Shown here in pieces: positions 55,180-64,000 of a DNA stretch of 64,000 bases (positions are counted from its first letter, which is position 1; each line of letters starts with the position of its first letter). The stretch is from contig NZ_AUBW01000022.1 of the NCBI RefSeq assembly GCF_000429445.1, positions 44,420-108,419 of the forward strand. The letters run 5' to 3'. The notes beneath the pieces were generated by a model, which was not told the DNA's origin, did no database searches, and was given only the letters and a program-made list of their open reading frames with translations. Both the position numbers and the translations under genes were made by a program. The DNA is from Algoriphagus terrigena DSM 22685 (GTDB lineage: Bacteria > Bacteroidota > Bacteroidia > Cytophagales > Cyclobacteriaceae).

Positions 55180-56373
55180 ACAACTCTATTTAAGGTGTTA
55201 AACTGATTAATTCTTATACATACCTATTCGGCAAGGCAGGGCGCTAAATAAGCGGATCGTGACTTTGAGGAAGTGCATTAGTAACTGATGAGCCAAGTGG
55301 TTATGGCATGCGAAATTCAGCTCTATGTTTGAAATAGGGTGTTATTTCAATCCGGGGTTGTCCCAGAACTGGTTGCAATAAGTCTGGCAAGTATAACAAT
55401 GGAATTTCAATTCTCGGATGAGAATTTTGGGGTGATTTTCCTTTGAACAGTTAACAAATAAGGTATTGGTGGTGTGCTTAGACTATAGGCTTTTTTGGTA
55501 AGGGTGGGAGGTGGTTTTGGGAGATTTAATGTTTAAATAGCTAAACTTTTGTTGGTCAATTTTAAGTGTAATCATCTATTAGCCTTCCTGAATTTTTTGA
55601 GATTGGAATTTTTTGGATTGGTTCAACGACCTCCAATTTTGTTCAAAACTTGATGCCAGAAAAGACGAAATCGAGTCATATGTTATTTTTTGTATTTCGT
55701 ATGGAGTAAAATTTATCTTATGTTTCTGCTTGATTTTAACTCAATATTAGTTTATTATTTTGGAGAAATGCAAATGTCAAAATTATATTTCTTCCTGTGG
55801 ATATTAGCAAAAAATTGTCGTCGTGGGCTTACACTCTGCGAAATTGGTTTTCGAATAATTAAAAGTTCATTCTATACAGATTTTTGACTTTCTATTTTTT
55901 TTTCAATTTTTTGATTTTATAGACTTTTTTCTTGTAATCGTTTCATTTCTAGAGTTTTCACAGGGCTACTTTGCTGAGGGGAAGTATGCCTTTATGGAGA
56001 CCGACCTCATTAAAAAGGCATTTTGGCAAAAAAAAATAGCAGCCGACTCAAATTGAAACTTTGCCATGCCCTCAGCCCGCTCTTGGGATAAGTGGAATAT
56101 CGGCCGGGGACTCCACAAATTGTCGATAGTTTCCCCACTAGTTCAAAATGCATCCGCTTCATTATAGCTGCAGCGGCCTATCTGAGTGAAAGCGTTTTCA
56201 GCTGGACGCCATGGGTCAGAATCCCTCTGAAATCTATTGAAAACGAAGTAATTGAGTCATACAAGGTTCAGGCAGACCTACCTTCAGCTTCATGGCTTCT
56301 TTCACTTAAAGCCTGGAAGATCCTAAGGGCGGACAGTCAACAGCGAACTAATCATGCCTTCATATAAAATCAT

Positions 56374-56406
56374 TCCAAAAAAATAGGGATGGAAAACGTC
56401 CATCCC
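56374..56406 (-). terminator. Intrinsic terminator of paralogue B (minus strand)
   Basis: GGGATGGA (56386-56393) pairs with TCCATCCC (56399-56406) across a 5-nt loop. On the minus strand the stem is followed by TATTTTTTTGG. It lies 25 bp after the stop at 56431. Confidence 0.85.
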
Positions 56407-56430
56407 CATTATCTCAAGAGTTCACCTTGT

Positions 56431-59400
56431 TTAAAGCTTGATTAGTTTTTGTGATTGAGTGATTCCCTTGTCGAAACTCAATCTCACCAAGTAGACGCCT
56501 CCCTTAAACGAAGAAAGATCTAAGGTGATCACTTCCTGGCTAGTGTTGAAGTCTGCATTAAGCAACTCAACGCCCCGAAGATCCAATAGAGATATTTTCC
56601 CTTTGTAATCTTTTGGATACCCATTAAAGAAGATGTTCAAATGTGAGGCTGTGGGATTGGGGCCCATCACTATTCCGTATCCACCGGCATCTACCTGTTT
56701 CTCCACCGTTGACGATCCCGGGGCAATTACTTTAAATCTTACTGGTTCAGATTCTGAGGTACGGCCCAATGAGTCTGTAATTTGAGCATAGACCAAGTGG
56801 TCTCCCAGGGGCGCATCTGACCAGTTAAATTCTTCCTGACCTTTAAACTCAGCATCCATGGGTAAGTACCAGTTGAAGTATTCTACCTTGCTGACACCAT
56901 CTGAGGCCGTAATGTCCAAAATAACGGGGTCTTTTCCCAGTTCAAATATCTGATTGTCGACAGGTTTATCCATCGATACCTTAAGGTCCGAATCTGTGGT
57001 ACTAGTTGAATCTGTGACTGTAACTCTGGCGCTGGCTGAATTAACTCGGAATTTTACCGTGTTGGAAGTAGCTGTGCGGCCATTGATATCCGTCACTATA
57101 GCATGAACTTGGTATTCACCGACTTCTATTCTCGTCCAGTCAAACTCATAAGGGTAGCTGGTGTCAGATGTCAGAGGTAGTCCCCAGTTGTAAAACTGGA
57201 TATTTCGGACCGCGGAGGGGCTGGAGACATCTGCGTTCAGTTTAACCGTCTGCTGTCCGAGTGTAAACGTTTGATTATTAAACGGCTGACTGACATTGAT
57301 TGTCAAGCTGGCAGCCGGTGCAGTTATCGTGAATCTAATGGGACTTGTCGTATATACCACACCTCTGCTGTCTGTAACTTTTGCGTAAATGTTGTATCTA
57401 TCGACTTCAATCCTAGTCCAGTTGAAATCAAAATTGCCTCCAGTCATCGTCACCAATGGAAATCCCCAGTTAAAGAATTCTACCTTCTGAATCGTCAAAC
57501 CTGAGGTGGCGGCGTTAGTTCTCAGGATGACTTCCTGGCTTCCTAGCGCAAAAGTCGAGTTGTTGATTGGCGAAACCATCTGAGCAGTGTAAGAGGGATT
57601 GCTCGGGGGAGCCTCGTTTGTTACCGTGAATTTTACTGCGCTGGAGGTCGCACTCAGGTTTTGATCGTCTATAACTCTTGCGGTAACCTGGTGTTCTCCA
57701 GGTTCAATGGTACTCCAGTTAAATGTGTAGGGAGCGCTGGTAACGGTCGTAACTGGAATTCCCCAATCGTAAAATTCCACCTGCTTGATTTTCCCTTCAG
57801 GATCTTGGGCATTTGCAACCAAATCCACGGGATTTAAGCCTTTGACGAAGACCTGTCCATTGTTTGGATTGGATAACGTCACCACGGGGGGCTGGTTTGA
57901 CACTGGTGCAGTTGTTCCGGAAACTTTGGCAAGGAGCACCGAACCGTAAGCTGGAATGTTGACGGATCCGCTGAAGGTTTGGTTCCGTGCATTTACATAG
58001 GTGCCACTCAAGCCCCGTTGTACCGTCGCATTGGTGGGATTGTAGGCAAAGAATAGTTGGGAATCTTTGTCGATGTTTTGGGTAGTGACCTTGCTGATCT
58101 TTAGATTATCCAGCAAGACTTCCGAAGCACTCGGAGGTATTCTCATCACAATACTCTCATTGCTTTTTGAGACAACTGAACTCAATAATACTTTGTGTGT
58201 TTTGGTACCTGAAGTGGTGGATACTTTCCCGTTGCCTTCTCCTTTATCAAGGTTGAAAGTCCCCTCTAAAAACAATTCAACCGCTTTGTTTGCGGGAGTT
58301 CCCTGCATGTCAAACTCGACGAGAATTTTTTCTCCGGGCTGGATTGTTCCAATCTGAATATAGACAGTGGCGTTGCTGGAAGAATTTGGAGACAATTTCA
58401 AAGTCCCTCCCAAAATCCCACCTGACAATAATTGGGACAAGGCCCCATAAACACCTGATATAATAGAAGAGCCGAGGCTGAAATCGCTCTCCTTGATCAG
58501 AGACGAAGAGGTAATAGTGTACGTGGGCAAGTTGAGGTCAGGCTTTATTGCATTGTTGTCAAAGCCAAAGGTCGACGACCAATTGTTGAGATTCCGATCA
58601 ACTCCGGATGGCCCGTCATTAGAACCCCTTGTTTTAATAAAAAAATCGTGATTGAATGGATCAAGAAAGTAATTGGAGGTAAATGTTCCAACGGATCCAA
58701 TGTCATTTGCAATGGAATAAACAGAATAGATCTGATCGGTCTTATCAACCGAAGAAAACAAATTCTGGGATACGCTGACATTTCTGATGGGACCGCCGTA
58801 ATTGCTGTGGGTGAGCTGGACCTGGCTTCTGGACTTGTAAAAAAGATTTTCGGTGATCACAATGTTATTTGCATTATGGAGATAGATGCTTTTACCACTC
58901 ATGAACGCAACAGTATTCTTATTGACAGTTACTCCGGCACTGTTGTCATCGATATAGATTCCTTCCGCCATATCTACATCTTCCAAAGTACCAAATCTCG
59001 TTCCCTTGCCATTTAGCACAATGTTGCCAGTGATCTCCCGGCCTACATTATTTGAGGTGCTCAATCCGTCAGAATTCGTGTAGATACCTCCTCCGTCTTG
59101 CTTGAGAAGACAGAAATTGTCTATAAAATTGTTTACTACCTTAGTATAACTTCCTCCAAAGTGAATGGCATTGAAGCCCGTATTAATCAGATTGTTTTTT
59201 TCAATAAGGCTTCTTTCTCCATTACTCGCCAAATAAATCCCGACTCCCGCGATATCACTGCTTTTGGCCATTCCCTGAAAAGGCATTGTGTTTGAAATGG
59301 TATTTCCCCGTACGATTGCCGCAGGAGTACTATGTGCCATGAAAACACCTGAATTTAATGCATAATTAATTTGGTTGTTTTCGACTACCAAACCCCTGAT

Positions 59401-60414
59401 GTCGAAAGCGGAGATTGCATTCTCTCCCGCAAAATCCAGAGTGCAGTTTTCAATTTTCACATTTTCACTTCGGGAGATATTAATCAGGTGACTGTTTGCA
59501 CCCTTGAAGTGAAGATTGGAAAAAGACAGATTGTTAGTATAAGCATTATTCACCACCAAGTAGTCTTGGGTGGCCACAGAGAAGTTTGTTGATCCAACAT
59601 TGTAACCGGAAAGATTGATCGTCAACCTTTTTGAACTGGGGTCATAGCTCCATTCGCCTGCTTGGTCGAGGAGAGAAGGGTGGTTTTGAAGGAAGTAGCC
59701 GTAATTTCTTTGAGGTCCATAAGGGCTCTCATGAGTGCGGTAATTAATGGTGGATCCCCCGATATAGTCAATGATGTGCCGATCGATGATCCAGTTATTT
59801 TTTCGGATCACTACTTCACCGCCGGATCCGCTATAAGGAACGCCATCTTGTGTATTGATGCTGTTAAAAGAATTTACATTTGAAATCCGCAGATACCCTC
59901 CGTCCGTTGAGCCAGTGTTCGGAAACCTGCCGATCTCCCTGATTTGATCATTGATCAGTACGACCTGTACTTTACTAATGTTGTATCCAGAAAGATCCGC
60001 CTGATACAACCCGCTTCCGATAGAAGCCCAGTTGGTGACCCTGACAAGCGACGTGATTACGGGTTTTGCCCCGGTGCCATATGAGGTAAAAAGGATTGGG
60101 GATCCCGCAGCGCCGGACCGGCTTATCCTAATAGTTCCGTAAAACACATCACCGGACCTAAAGAATACTCTGTCTCCTCCTTTTAACAAACTTGAAATAG
60201 TGTTCAATTTGTCAATCGTCCGCCATGGGGTAGCTGAATTTTGTGCTTCTGTGGAACTTCTGCTGTCGTCACCCGAGCTTGACGAAAAATAGTAGTCGGT
60301 CGAGTATCCCGACTGAATCAAACTAAAAAGTGCAAAAAAGGTAAGGATTAGGTAATTCTTTCTCACGCCGCGGGCATACATTGTCCAGCTCTCTTTGTAA
60401 ATCTTAATTGTCAT
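56431..60414 (-). CDS. Secreted beta-helix/Ig-repeat protein with T9SS sorting domain (paralogue B)
   Basis: The product is a 1327-residue close paralogue of the protein at 51.1-55.1 kb, with the same order: signal peptide, beta-helix region, a beta-sandwich near 690-800, four Ig-like modules and a C-terminal sorting domain (GYGIVMGPNPTASHLNI...GVYLVRLSFDKGITQSQKLIKL). Long stretches are identical in both, for example INVSQP-x-NNQTFTLGQQTVKL. Divergence is greatest in the last Ig module, where this copy reads YFNWYLPMDAEFKG. Export via type IX secretion and surface attachment are inferred. An ATG 11 codons in (before YARGVRKNY) is an alternative start. Confidence 0.9.
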   Translation of the reverse strand: MTIKIYKESWTMYARGVRKNYLILTFFALFSLIQSGYSTDYYFSSSSGDDSRSSTEAQNSATPWRTIDKLNTISSLLKGGDRVFFRSGDVFYGTIRISRSGAAGSPILFTSYGTGAKPVITSLVRVTNWASIGSGLYQADLSGYNISKVQVVLINDQIREIGRFPNTGSTDGGYLRISNVNSFNSINTQDGVPYSGSGGEVVIRKNNWIIDRHIIDYIGGSTINYRTHESPYGPQRNYGYFLQNHPSLLDQAGEWSYDPSSKRLTINLSGYNVGSTNFSVATQDYLVVNNAYTNNLSFSNLHFKGANSHLINISRSENVKIENCTLDFAGENAISAFDIRGLVVENNQINYALNSGVFMAHSTPAAIVRGNTISNTMPFQGMAKSSDIAGVGIYLASNGERSLIEKNNLINTGFNAIHFGGSYTKVVNNFIDNFCLLKQDGGGIYTNSDGLSTSNNVGREITGNIVLNGKGTRFGTLEDVDMAEGIYIDDNSAGVTVNKNTVAFMSGKSIYLHNANNIVITENLFYKSRSQVQLTHSNYGGPIRNVSVSQNLFSSVDKTDQIYSVYSIANDIGSVGTFTSNYFLDPFNHDFFIKTRGSNDGPSGVDRNLNNWSSTFGFDNNAIKPDLNLPTYTITSSSLIKESDFSLGSSIISGVYGALSQLLSGGILGGTLKLSPNSSSNATVYIQIGTIQPGEKILVEFDMQGTPANKAVELFLEGTFNLDKGEGNGKVSTTSGTKTHKVLLSSVVSKSNESIVMRIPPSASEVLLDNLKISKVTTQNIDKDSQLFFAYNPTNATVQRGLSGTYVNARNQTFSGSVNIPAYGSVLLAKVSGTTAPVSNQPPVVTLSNPNNGQVFVKGLNPVDLVANAQDPEGKIKQVEFYDWGIPVTTVTSAPYTFNWSTIEPGEHQVTARVIDDQNLSATSSAVKFTVTNEAPPSNPSYTAQMVSPINNSTFALGSQEVILRTNAATSGLTIQKVEFFNWGFPLVTMTGGNFDFNWTRIEVDRYNIYAKVTDSRGVVYTTSPIRFTITAPAASLTINVSQPFNNQTFTLGQQTVKLNADVSSPSAVRNIQFYNWGLPLTSDTSYPYEFDWTRIEVGEYQVHAIVTDINGRTATSNTVKFRVNSASARVTVTDSTSTTDSDLKVSMDKPVDNQIFELGKDPVILDITASDGVSKVEYFNWYLPMDAEFKGQEEFNWSDAPLGDHLVYAQITDSLGRTSESEPVRFKVIAPGSSTVEKQVDAGGYGIVMGPNPTASHLNIFFNGYPKDYKGKISLLDLRGVELLNADFNTSQEVITLDLSSFKGGVYLVRLSFDKGITQSQKLIKL

Positions 60415-61237
60415 GATTGATTAATACGTTGGGGTTCAACCACAAAGGACAAGTACTATGCCAGCATAAAATGTAGTTTGTATATAAATAAAATAACTAC
60501 ATACCTGTAAGATTAGCTGTTTGGATATGCTGAGTCGATCTGTTGAGGTCGCATGCCCTTCAACATGAACGAAGAATGCAGGACTAAGAATATGCTTGAT
60601 TATTTGGCGAAAGCCAAATGCTATAGTTTGAAGTAAAACTATCGACTTAATTTTCTAGGCCTGGAAGGAGAGGGGATTGAATAGATATGTAAATCCTCTG
60701 TCAACGACAAAACACAGAGTATTTGTATTGGAAATTTTTATAGTACGGTATTATATTTTGATTTAGAGGGAATACATCCGTTGTTCAGGCATACTTCATC
60801 TCAGTAATTTAACCGAATTTGCAAATAGCGTCTTCAAGTTTTCTATTAAGTAATATATTAGTTAAATATACAATTTAATTGTAGTTGAAATTCGTTTTAT
60901 ATCCTTGATAGTTTAACTATTAAATAACGAAATTTTTATCCGGGAAAATAGGTCTGAAATCTGATAATTTCTAAACTTTTCTCAATCTCTTCAAATTTCT
61001 AGTAATCCAATTATAAATTTATAACAGATGAAAATACAGAATAAAGTATGGTATTATGTCTATTTATTTAATTTTTAATGGGTGTAAATTTATAACCAGC
61101 ATTTTTTAGAAAATTGATCTAAATTTTTACCATATTAAAATGGATTTCAAATTAAATAAAATGTATCTTGTAATGTCATCTGAAAACGGTCGAACTGTCG
61201 ATCAACAAGAGAAATCTTTTTAACCCAATTAAAAACT
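60415..61237. other. AT-rich divergent intergenic region, 0.8 kb
   Basis: The region separates the minus-strand T9SS gene from the plus-strand WecG-like gene and must contain promoters for both. It is markedly AT-rich with many stop codons in all frames. No good TTTG-N19-TAnnTTTG match, hairpin or repeat was found by eye. Confidence 0.45.
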
Positions 61238-61981
61238 ATGAATACTTTTGAATCCGAGTTTTTAGGCTACCATATGTACAAAGGTCAGCTGATTGACATC
61301 CTCCAAAAAGGGAAAACAATCATTAACACCTTAAACCAGTACTCTTTTTGTTTAGCGGAAGAGGACAAAGTGTTTAAAAAAGCACTAATGAGTTCTGACG
61401 TTTTGCTACCGGACGGTATATCCATCGTCTTATCTGCGAAATTTTTAAGCGGTAATAACCTTTCGAAAATCGCAGGCGCAGACCTCCATGAATTTGCTCT
61501 AAAATATTTGAATAACGTTTACGGCAGCTGTTTTTATCTGGGATCTATGAATGAGACCATTGAGGCGATAGCGGGTAAAGTTGCCGAAGAATTCCCCAAT
61601 GTGCGGGTAAGTGGCTATTCCCCACCATTTAAAGACCAGTTCACTGAGGAAGACAACAGGATCATGATTCAGAAGGTGAATGAATTCGGCCCGGATGTCC
61701 TTTTCGTAGGCATGACAGCCCCAAAACAGGAGAAGTGGGTATTTCAAAACAAGGACAGAATTCAAGCGACTTACATTTGTTCGATCGGGGCAGTATTTGA
61801 CTTTTACTCCGGGAAAGTGGAGAGACCCAATGAGTTTTGGGTGAAATACGGTTTAGAATGGTTTATCCGATTTGTCAAAGAACCCAGAAGACTCTGGCGG
61901 CGGTATTTCCTATACGGCGCTGTATATCTTAAACACATTGCCCTGAAAAAACTCCATAACTTAACTATCTCTTTAAACTAA
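61238..61981 (+). CDS. WecG/TagA/CpsF-family (GT26) glycosyltransferase
   Basis: In this 247-residue protein the family core is complete: LPDGISIVLSAKFL with catalytic-type D59, KIAGADLHEFAL, YLGSMNETIEAIAGKVAEEFPNV, DVLFVGMTAPKQEKWVFQNKD and SIGAVFDFYSGKVERPNEF. The basic-aromatic tail WFIRFVKEPRRLWRRYF mediates membrane binding. It adds the second sugar (often N-acetylmannosamine-type) to the lipid-linked first sugar. It lies 17 bp upstream of the initiating sugar transferase, so the two probably start repeat-unit assembly for the polysaccharide made by the 24-51 kb cluster. Confidence 0.95.
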   Translation: MNTFESEFLGYHMYKGQLIDILQKGKTIINTLNQYSFCLAEEDKVFKKALMSSDVLLPDGISIVLSAKFLSGNNLSKIAGADLHEFALKYLNNVYGSCFYLGSMNETIEAIAGKVAEEFPNVRVSGYSPPFKDQFTEEDNRIMIQKVNEFGPDVLFVGMTAPKQEKWVFQNKDRIQATYICSIGAVFDFYSGKVERPNEFWVKYGLEWFIRFVKEPRRLWRRYFLYGAVYLKHIALKKLHNLTISLN

Positions 61982-61998
61982 TTTTTGAAATTACTACC

Positions 61999-62688
61999 AT
62001 GTCACTTACCATTGAGAAATATATTGCCATAATGAATTTTAAGCAGGAGAAGGATTTTTTTATTAATTCTTACTCTCTGAACTACCTTGACTCCATGCAG
62101 GTCTATTCAAAAAGGCTGACTGATTTGTTGTTGTCTTGCCTTTTTCTGTTGACAGTTGGATGGTGGTTTTTCCTGATTATATCAATCTGCATAGCGCTAG
62201 AGTCCAGGGGGCCGGTAATTTTTAAACAATTACGGCACGGCAGAAACAACCGGCCGTTTTACTGTTATAAATTTCGGACGATGAAATTTGACCCTGCCAG
62301 GAAGTTTCACCAAGCCCAAAAAAACGATCCCAGAATTACGAAAGTCGGATATTTTCTCAGGACTACCAGCCTGGACGAGCTGCCGCAGATTTTTAATATC
62401 CTGCTCGGAGAGATGTCTTTTGTAGGTCCAAGGCCGCATGCTCTTCCGATGAACCGGGAGTATTCTGAAAAACTGCAGCGCTTTATGTGCCGTCATATGG
62501 TAAAACCCGGAATTACCGGATTGGCACAGGCAAAAGGACTTAGGGGTGAAATCAAGGACGATAAAGACATTCACTTCCGGCTAACTTACGACCTTTTTTA
62601 CATAAAAAAGTGGAGTCTGATGTTCGATTTTAAGATCATGATTCTAACAGTTAAATGCTTGCTGTTTAATAACGAAAAAGCCTACTAG
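61999..62688 (+). CDS. Undecaprenyl-phosphate sugar phosphotransferase (WcaJ/PglC-like)
   Basis: This 229-residue protein is a short form with one membrane segment (about 47-70, LLLSCLFLLTVGWWFFLIISICI) and the conserved catalytic domain. Motifs in order are GPVIFKQLRHGRNNRPFYCYKFRTM, DPRITKVGYFLRTTSLDELPQIFNIL, GEMSFVGPRPH and KPGITGLAQAKG. It transfers a sugar-1-phosphate to undecaprenyl phosphate, the first step of Wzy-dependent polysaccharide synthesis. No other initiating transferase occurs in the window. Paired with the GT26 gene, it is probably the initiator for the main cluster although 11 kb distant. Confidence 0.95.
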   Translation: MSLTIEKYIAIMNFKQEKDFFINSYSLNYLDSMQVYSKRLTDLLLSCLFLLTVGWWFFLIISICIALESRGPVIFKQLRHGRNNRPFYCYKFRTMKFDPARKFHQAQKNDPRITKVGYFLRTTSLDELPQIFNILLGEMSFVGPRPHALPMNREYSEKLQRFMCRHMVKPGITGLAQAKGLRGEIKDDKDIHFRLTYDLFYIKKWSLMFDFKIMILTVKCLLFNNEKAY

Positions 62689-63700
62689 TCATTGGGTATG
62701 ACCCGCATTTTCAAATTTAACTGATCTAGTTTCGCCCAAGTTTTGTCCTATCGAGTACTTTGAAAATATTGCTATAGATTTAGTTATCGAAAACTGGACA
62801 AAATTTTTAAGCCTTCCGCGGTGCTACTCAATTCATCAGGGCTCTAGAAAAAAAGTTCTGCTGATGAGTTCGAGTTCCACTTTCTCTGGACCAGGTCTAC
62901 TCAGTCACTTCTTGGATGGCTTGTCTCAACACGTCGTTTCCAAAAGATCTTTTTGATAGCATTCTTGTAAGCCAATTGTAGTAACTACTTCTGGAAACAA
63001 TGAAAACCTTACTCATTGGAGCATCTCCATGTGTTTGCCCTTCCCTTGCACAGTAAGCGGAGCGAGCTGTCTCGAAGGCTGTTTATTTGCCCTTACGCGT
63101 CATCTTCTTTAACGCGTTTGGAAGATGCTTCGAAGTGCCCCCCGGTTGGAATGATCTCTGTTCTGATGGGGACGGCGTCACTTGATGAAAGAATCGAACG
63201 CTTAGAATCAAACAGTCGGCTAAACGGGAATATTTTACTCCATTCTTGAGATAATGAATCGATATGCCAAGCATACGCCCTACACCGTAATTTTGGATAC
63301 GACAGCTAATTTGTCTCCATCGACAAGATCGACACGAAACAAAGGCATGAACAATCTCACGCTTCCGCAGCAAATTCAATCGCTCATTTGCCTGAAGATT
63401 AAAATACTTGAATATAAAACGTTGATACTGGCTGCATCGTGGACCTTTGCCATTGAGCCTATAAATCCGACGTCCATTGATCATAAAACGCGGCTATGTT
63501 TGCCATATGCCAAAGGTTGTTTGAAGATCTCACGCAGCTTTTTCTGTTTTAGACTTTCATGTGTTGAAAATAGGGAAGGGGCATCCCTGAGTTCGAGAGT
63601 TGGGTAAAAGTCCTCATCTCCAAAGCCATTGCTGATTTGGTATTTGGTGAGTAGAGATTTAGCAGATGCATCAATTAAGCCACCTGTGGTCACTATTTCT
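62689..63700. other. Gene-poor region, possibly decayed
   Basis: About 1 kb with overlapping short frames on both strands (63016-63249 and 63254-63607 plus; 63083-63484 and 63481-63714 minus). None carries a recognisable motif and their mutual overlap argues against coding. A short plus-strand start at 63000 reads MKTLLIGASPCVCPSLAQ before a stop, which resembles the opening of CoA-binding or epimerase proteins and may be a fragment. Confidence 0.4.
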
Positions 63701-63748
63701 AAAAAACAACCCACTGACAGGATGACTCCTGATCAGTGGGTTTCTATT
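63701..63748. terminator. Long hairpin, terminator-like in both directions
   Basis: AACCCACTGA (63708-63717) is exactly complementary to TCAGTGGGTT (63733-63742). Inside, CAGGA and TCCTG can extend the stem. An A tract precedes it and TCTATTTT follows, so it could stop the right-edge minus-strand reading frame as well as plus-strand transcription. Confidence 0.6.
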
Positions 63749-63789
63749 TTGCAATTCCCCGGCTTTATGCCAGTGATGAGATCAGGAGT

Positions 63790-63999
63790 CTAAAATCTAC
63801 CATGAAAAATAATAGTCCCTCCGCTTCGGTCTTCCGTCACCGCTCTTCCAGCTCCAAGAGCAAAGGAAATTAGGTTGGTGGTACAATTGCGGATAATCTT
63901 GTTAGAAAAATTGATCATGCTGTTACGACCGATTTTGTTTTTGATTTTATCGTCAATTTCCTCTTTCTACCAACTAGGTTCGGAGGAAAAACCAACCAC
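63790..63999 (-). pseudogene. C-terminal end of an unknown gene with an in-frame stop (right edge)
   Basis: On the minus strand the frame ends at TAG 63790-63792 with a natural-looking C-terminus (ALGAGRAVTEDRSGGTIIFHGRF). Reading upstream it is open for 58 codons and then meets TAG at 63967-63969, beyond which the same frame stays open to the edge (VVGFSSEPSW). The protein is not recognised. Either the gene carries a nonsense mutation, or a short gene begins at the internal Met of GRNSMINF. A hairpin lies just downstream. Low certainty. Confidence 0.35.
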
Positions 64000-64000
64000 C

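Larger units (their letters stand above)
55125..56430. other. Gap of 1.3 kb between the two T9SS paralogues
   Basis: AT-rich sequence with only short open frames (the longest about 90 codons at 56092-56367, without motifs). It contains two copies of TTAGGGTGA near 55145 and 55171 just before paralogue A, and the terminator of paralogue B near 56376. No gene, IS or tRNA is recognised. It may be the spacer left by a tandem duplication. Confidence 0.5.

Noticed and set aside
56092..56367. A 91-codon plus-strand frame between the T9SS paralogues
   Set aside because: No motif, no supporting promoter, and composition similar to the surrounding non-coding DNA.
52000..57600. Repeated sequence blocks that could suggest a CRISPR or tandem-repeat array
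   Set aside because: The blocks are the codons of Ig-like protein modules of about 90 residues shared by two paralogues, not short spaced DNA repeats.
62741..62803. Inverted pair TTTTGTCC/GGACAAAA
   Set aside because: Arms are only 8 bp with a 47-bp loop and no associated transposase, so an insertion-sequence end is not supported.
63083..63714. Possible minus-strand gene made of two abutting frames
   Set aside because: Would need a frameshift, shows no family signature in either part and overlaps equally long plus-strand frames.

Overview
The window looks like a chromosome segment of a Bacteroidota bacterium, most likely Cytophagales (Cyclobacteriaceae/Algoriphagus-like). Grounds: two giant proteins with type IX secretion C-terminal sorting domains, Bacteroidetes-type promoters (TTG/TTTG, 19-21 bp, TAnnTTTG), Bacteroidetes-style Wza/Wzc proteins, and moderate GC that falls visibly from the housekeeping-like left part to the sugar-gene right part. 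No rRNA, tRNA, CRISPR array or intact mobile element was seen.

Region 1 (1-19.8 kb, nearly all minus strand) is a run of small transport, stress and metabolic units. It holds the N-terminal part of a TolC-type efflux protein and a TetR regulator that share an operator-like palindrome, then a KefB-type antiporter operon with a KefF-like flavoprotein and a mono-cluster ferredoxin. Next come an NSS amino-acid symporter with a 35-residue small subunit overlapping its stop codon, a GH32 fructan hydrolase lipoprotein behind a GT1-type glycosyltransferase, and a class II tRNA-synthetase-like orphan. A lone receiver domain, VOC and GNAT proteins, a CorA transporter, a kinase-fold orphan, a DUF3817 protein, a HolD-like protein and a gamma-glutamyltranspeptidase homologue follow.

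Region 2 (20-24.4 kb, plus strand) has a DEAD-box helicase with a TTG start, an N-acetylmuramidase and a DinB-like protein. About 1.6 kb without a convincing gene follows, and it contains a consensus-like promoter.

Region 3 (24.4-50.9 kb, plus strand, tightly packed) is a Wzx/Wzy-type exopolysaccharide locus. It has GDP-L-fucose synthesis (gmd, fcl), Wza export lipoprotein, Wzc co-polymerase/tyrosine kinase, Wzx flippase, an alpha-1,2-fucosyltransferase-like GT11, a Wzy-like polymerase and five other glycosyltransferases. Inserted between gmd and wza is a complete hybrid NRPS-PKS unit: A-PCP-KS-AT-ACP-ACP-aminotransferase-like (2260 aa), C-A-PCP-TE (1343 aa) and an Sfp-type phosphopantetheinyl transferase. 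The aminotransferase-like domain has Ala at the PLP-lysine position and other degraded cofactor motifs, so it is probably a pseudoenzyme. This assembly line inside a sugar locus is the most interesting feature of the window.

Region 4 (51-64 kb) carries two paralogous secreted beta-helix/Ig-repeat/T9SS proteins on the minus strand, then a WecG/TagA-type transferase and a WcaJ-like initiating sugar transferase that plausibly complete the polysaccharide pathway. The last 1.3 kb appears gene-poor or decayed.
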